The notes under the pieces were generated by a model that saw only the letters and a list, made by a program, of their open reading frames with translations, searched no databases and had not been told where the DNA came from. A program made the translations under genes and the position numbers. A stretch of 64,000 nt of DNA from Mycteria americana (taxonomy: Eukaryota; Chordata; Aves; Ciconiiformes; Ciconiidae). Positions 61,527 to 64,000 of this stretch are shown piece by piece. The DNA lies in the NCBI RefSeq assembly GCF_035582795.1, contig NC_134396.1, positions 30,981,683 to 31,045,682 on the forward strand, in the 5' to 3' direction. Within the stretch, counting starts at the first letter, position 1; each line of letters begins with the position of its first letter.

Positions 61527-62430
61527 CTGCATTACCAAATGAACATAGGTGTTGAATGATGCCATCTAATCTCCCTGCACATCTTTAACAGCATATAGAA
61601 AAGCAAGCTATCTATAAAGCTAGAGTTTCTGAATACAAAGAACACATCCAGATACAAATCCACTAGAGCCAAAGGCATCGTTATTTCATCTATGAGTGAA
61701 GTACTTTTGTCTTTTTCTGGGGTTTTTTATGGCTCATAGGACAAAAAAAATCAAGTCAGTTAACCAACTTTGACATCAGTAAGTTACAAATCTCCTATGG
61801 AGTATCAACCCATGTAATCAGAGACAGAATGATACAGAAAAAAACAGAAGACAAGAAAACTGAAAAGACATTTTGAGTATTCTGAGAGGTTAGGATCATT
61901 GCCTTGAGCTGTGAACTACTGCTATATCATGATGTATGTGCTACTGCAGAATTTCCACTTCCATGACATGTGTCAAACATCTTCTTTGGGTAAAATAAAC
62001 ACTTCCAAAATGCTGATGTTTGGTACACTCATGTATGAGCACCTCCTTTATAATTCTTACCAGGGCCTGCCTACTTACAATGGCATTTTGGATACAACTC
62101 TAGGATCTGACCACTGCCACTACTACTGAACCATGACCTCCATTTTAGTTCTTCTCCAGAAGGATGCCAGCCAGTTCATTTAGTGTTTTTCAGTTGCCAG
62201 CTGCTGACCTCCATGCATTGGCTGCAAGGTTACTTCAGATGCACTGCAATAGTTCATATTGTGATCTACTACAAAATTCAAATTAAAAGCATCAAAGCCA
62301 CTTGGCTAAAGACTGAAGAGAATCAGGTGCATAGCTCCAGGATATTGTTAAAAAATAACATAGTAGATAGCTGCTGAGCTAGCCTCTGCCCAAGGCTGAA
62401 TCTGCTTATTATGTTTTTATTGTTACTTAC

Positions 62431-62448
62431 GGAGGCTTGTTCTGTGCA
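62431..62448 (-). CDS. Candidate 18-nt in-frame microexon of PIP5K1B
   Basis: On the minus strand a pyrimidine-rich acceptor (ctttttcccctag) is followed by 18 nt and a perfect donor gtaagt. Eighteen bases keep the frame. Inserted before the 61526 exon, it would replace an Ala codon by VHRTSLP without a stop. The human protein as I know it has no such insert. The evidence is splice-site quality and phase only. Confidence 0.3.
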
Positions 62449-63586
62449 CTAGGGGAAAAAGTACACATTCAGAACAGGGCTTAAGAGTTTAAACTGGAAT
62501 GTCTAACTCGCAGTTTAGAAACAATGTTCCTGAAGGCAGGAACACTCACTATTCTTTATTTTATGAAAGAATTATAATGCATTTGAACTATTAGTCTGTA
62601 TAAAAGTAGATTAATAGCCTCATATGCACAGCAGATCCATAAGAGTGCGATATTAAGACAGGTTAATAGCCTGAAAAAATGAGACAGACAAATTAAGATT
62701 AGAGAGAAAATTAGGCATGATGTCCTTAATTGCACAGTGTAGTTTTCAAATACAGAATGGGTTGTGTCTTGTGCTGACATAAATCTAGCAGTCAGAGTTA
62801 GAAAGAACTGAAAAAGAGACTCAAATGTTCAGGAAACGTATGTGGCTGCATGAGACATTTATCTTGCCCAACAGACAGAAGTATCAAGTTGTCTACTCCT
62901 TACTCTCTATCAATGCAGAGGAGTTCATTTGAGTATTGTCTCAGACAACACGGCTCCCACCAGTTCTCTGGTAAAATTATTGCAGGGTTTCAGAGATCTG
63001 AGTCTCAGGAGGCTCGTTCCTCCTTTCAGCTGAATTTTGCTTAGTATTTTGTCGTACTACATCAGGTTCTGTTATTTTTATATTAATCATCCTTTTCTGA
63101 AGGATTTAACATTTAACATCTTAAGTTGTTAATTTGTGCTAGTATTTGTAGTCATTCTTGTTTCATTTAATCTCATTTAGTTCTGTCCTTCATTTGTATC
63201 TTGTTTTACCTCTATCCATATAGACTTGTTTCTTACTCCAGATAACTAATGACAATGTTAAGAGACCAGCGTAACACTGGTCAAAAAGGTATTTACAAAA
63301 CACCTTCTATCAGTTTGATACAATGCCATATGCTCAATACTCCTGTAGTATTTGAGCCAAGTGTCCATTCCACATTTTGACATTCAACTCCAAACCAAAT
63401 ACAGTTCCAGGAGAAGGATTATCAAACTGCTAACTAGGATGCATTTTAGAGTATAAGTTCCTCTATAAACTACATAGTTCTAGCCAGTCAATTTCTATTT
63501 GTCAAGAACTCTGCTTTACAAAAAGCCTTGAAACTCACAAAACACTGTTTCCTAGAGGCTAAGCAAAACCAACCCTTCTCTTACTG

Positions 63587-63602
63587 AAAAAAAAAAAAAA
63601 AA
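63587..63602 (+). repeat. A16 homopolymer
   Basis: An uninterrupted A run in PIP5K1B intron sequence. Confidence 0.85.
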
Positions 63603-64000
63603 GGCAATTTCGCACCTCCACACATTTAAAAAATAATTTGGCAGTAAAGCAGTAAGTTAGTATGGATGCATACTATTTAAACCAGCTGATCTGTATGTCT
63701 TATAATAAGGTTTTATACCACTTGCCGTAATTGTTGAAAAAAGACATCATTGCTCAGATAACCAGAACAGCTTTTCCCCAAAGAGCAGCCTGGGCCACAG
63801 TGAACCCCAAGCAATCATTTTTGCCTTGCTGGTATATTTATCAGGTCTTCCCTACAACCTTCCTCACTGCACACACACTGAATGCATCTCAGCAGTTGTC
63901 ACCATCCTTCTCTGCACCTGTGATGCTTCAGACTGGATTTCCTTTCAGTAGCATGACCAACTCACAGACGAATTATCCATCAATTCATTATTTGTAAGAC

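Larger units (their letters stand above)
61527..64000 (-). other. PIP5K1B intron sequence reaching the window edge
   Basis: The exon encoding the end of the kinase domain was not found up to position 64000, so this is intron running out of the window. It contains the candidate microexon at 62431-62448 and a 16-A run at 63587-63602. Open frames near 62850-63050 and 63730-64000 show no similarity I recognise. Confidence 0.7.

Noticed and set aside
1-64000. CRISPR arrays, prokaryote-like operons or a novel defence system
   Set aside because: The window is vertebrate nuclear DNA. There are no regularly spaced repeats with spacers, no clusters of unspliced genes and no phage-like content.

Overview
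This is vertebrate nuclear DNA, almost certainly from a bird. It is mostly AT-rich non-coding sequence, with two GC-rich CpG islands. Its recognisable repeats are avian: two CR1 LINE copies and one long terminal repeat of a kind I know from bird endogenous retroviruses. The real genes are split into short exons, and most long open frames inside the CpG islands are artefacts of GC content. From the LTR type I infer a neoavian bird rather than a galliform. From known bird gene order I infer the Z chromosome. Neither inference is proved by the sequence.

Two genes can be read with confidence, both on the minus strand. FXN (frataxin, mitochondrial iron-sulfur cluster assembly) is complete. Its five coding exons run from the ATG at 29470 down to the stop at 18741-18743, and they splice in phase into a 193-residue protein. 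PIP5K1B (type I phosphatidylinositol-4-phosphate 5-kinase beta) enters from beyond the right edge. Only its C-terminal exons are present: 61371-61526, 60465-60609, 47143-47260, and a terminal exon beginning at 35788 whose first three bases are the stop codon. The kinase domain lies outside the window. PIP5K1B ends about 5.6 kb upstream of the FXN start codon, both genes pointing the same way, as in mammals.

Layout: 1-11780 is AT-rich with no gene I can identify. 11990-13400 is a CpG island with a strong minus-strand splice donor at its left shoulder (11785). By synteny it may be a promoter of TJP2, which follows FXN in mammals, but no TJP2 coding exon was recognised. 13400-17690 is non-coding as far as I can see. 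17690-29470 is FXN. 28790-30020 is the FXN CpG island, with a short CGG tract just 5' of the start codon. 30020-35040 is intergenic. 35045-64000 is the 3' part of PIP5K1B. Its last intron (35789-47142) carries a minus-strand CR1 (42500-44716), an abutting minus-strand LTR (44718-45274) and a plus-strand CR1 3' end (45840-46126).

The most interesting observations concern the 3' end of PIP5K1B: a stop codon created exactly at an exon junction, a second coding-like open frame in that terminal exon that an exon-skipping isoform could enter in phase, and a possible in-frame 18-nt microexon at 62431-62448. I found no CRISPR array, operon or novel defence-type system, and none is expected in this kind of DNA. 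I recognised no tRNA or rRNA gene by eye.
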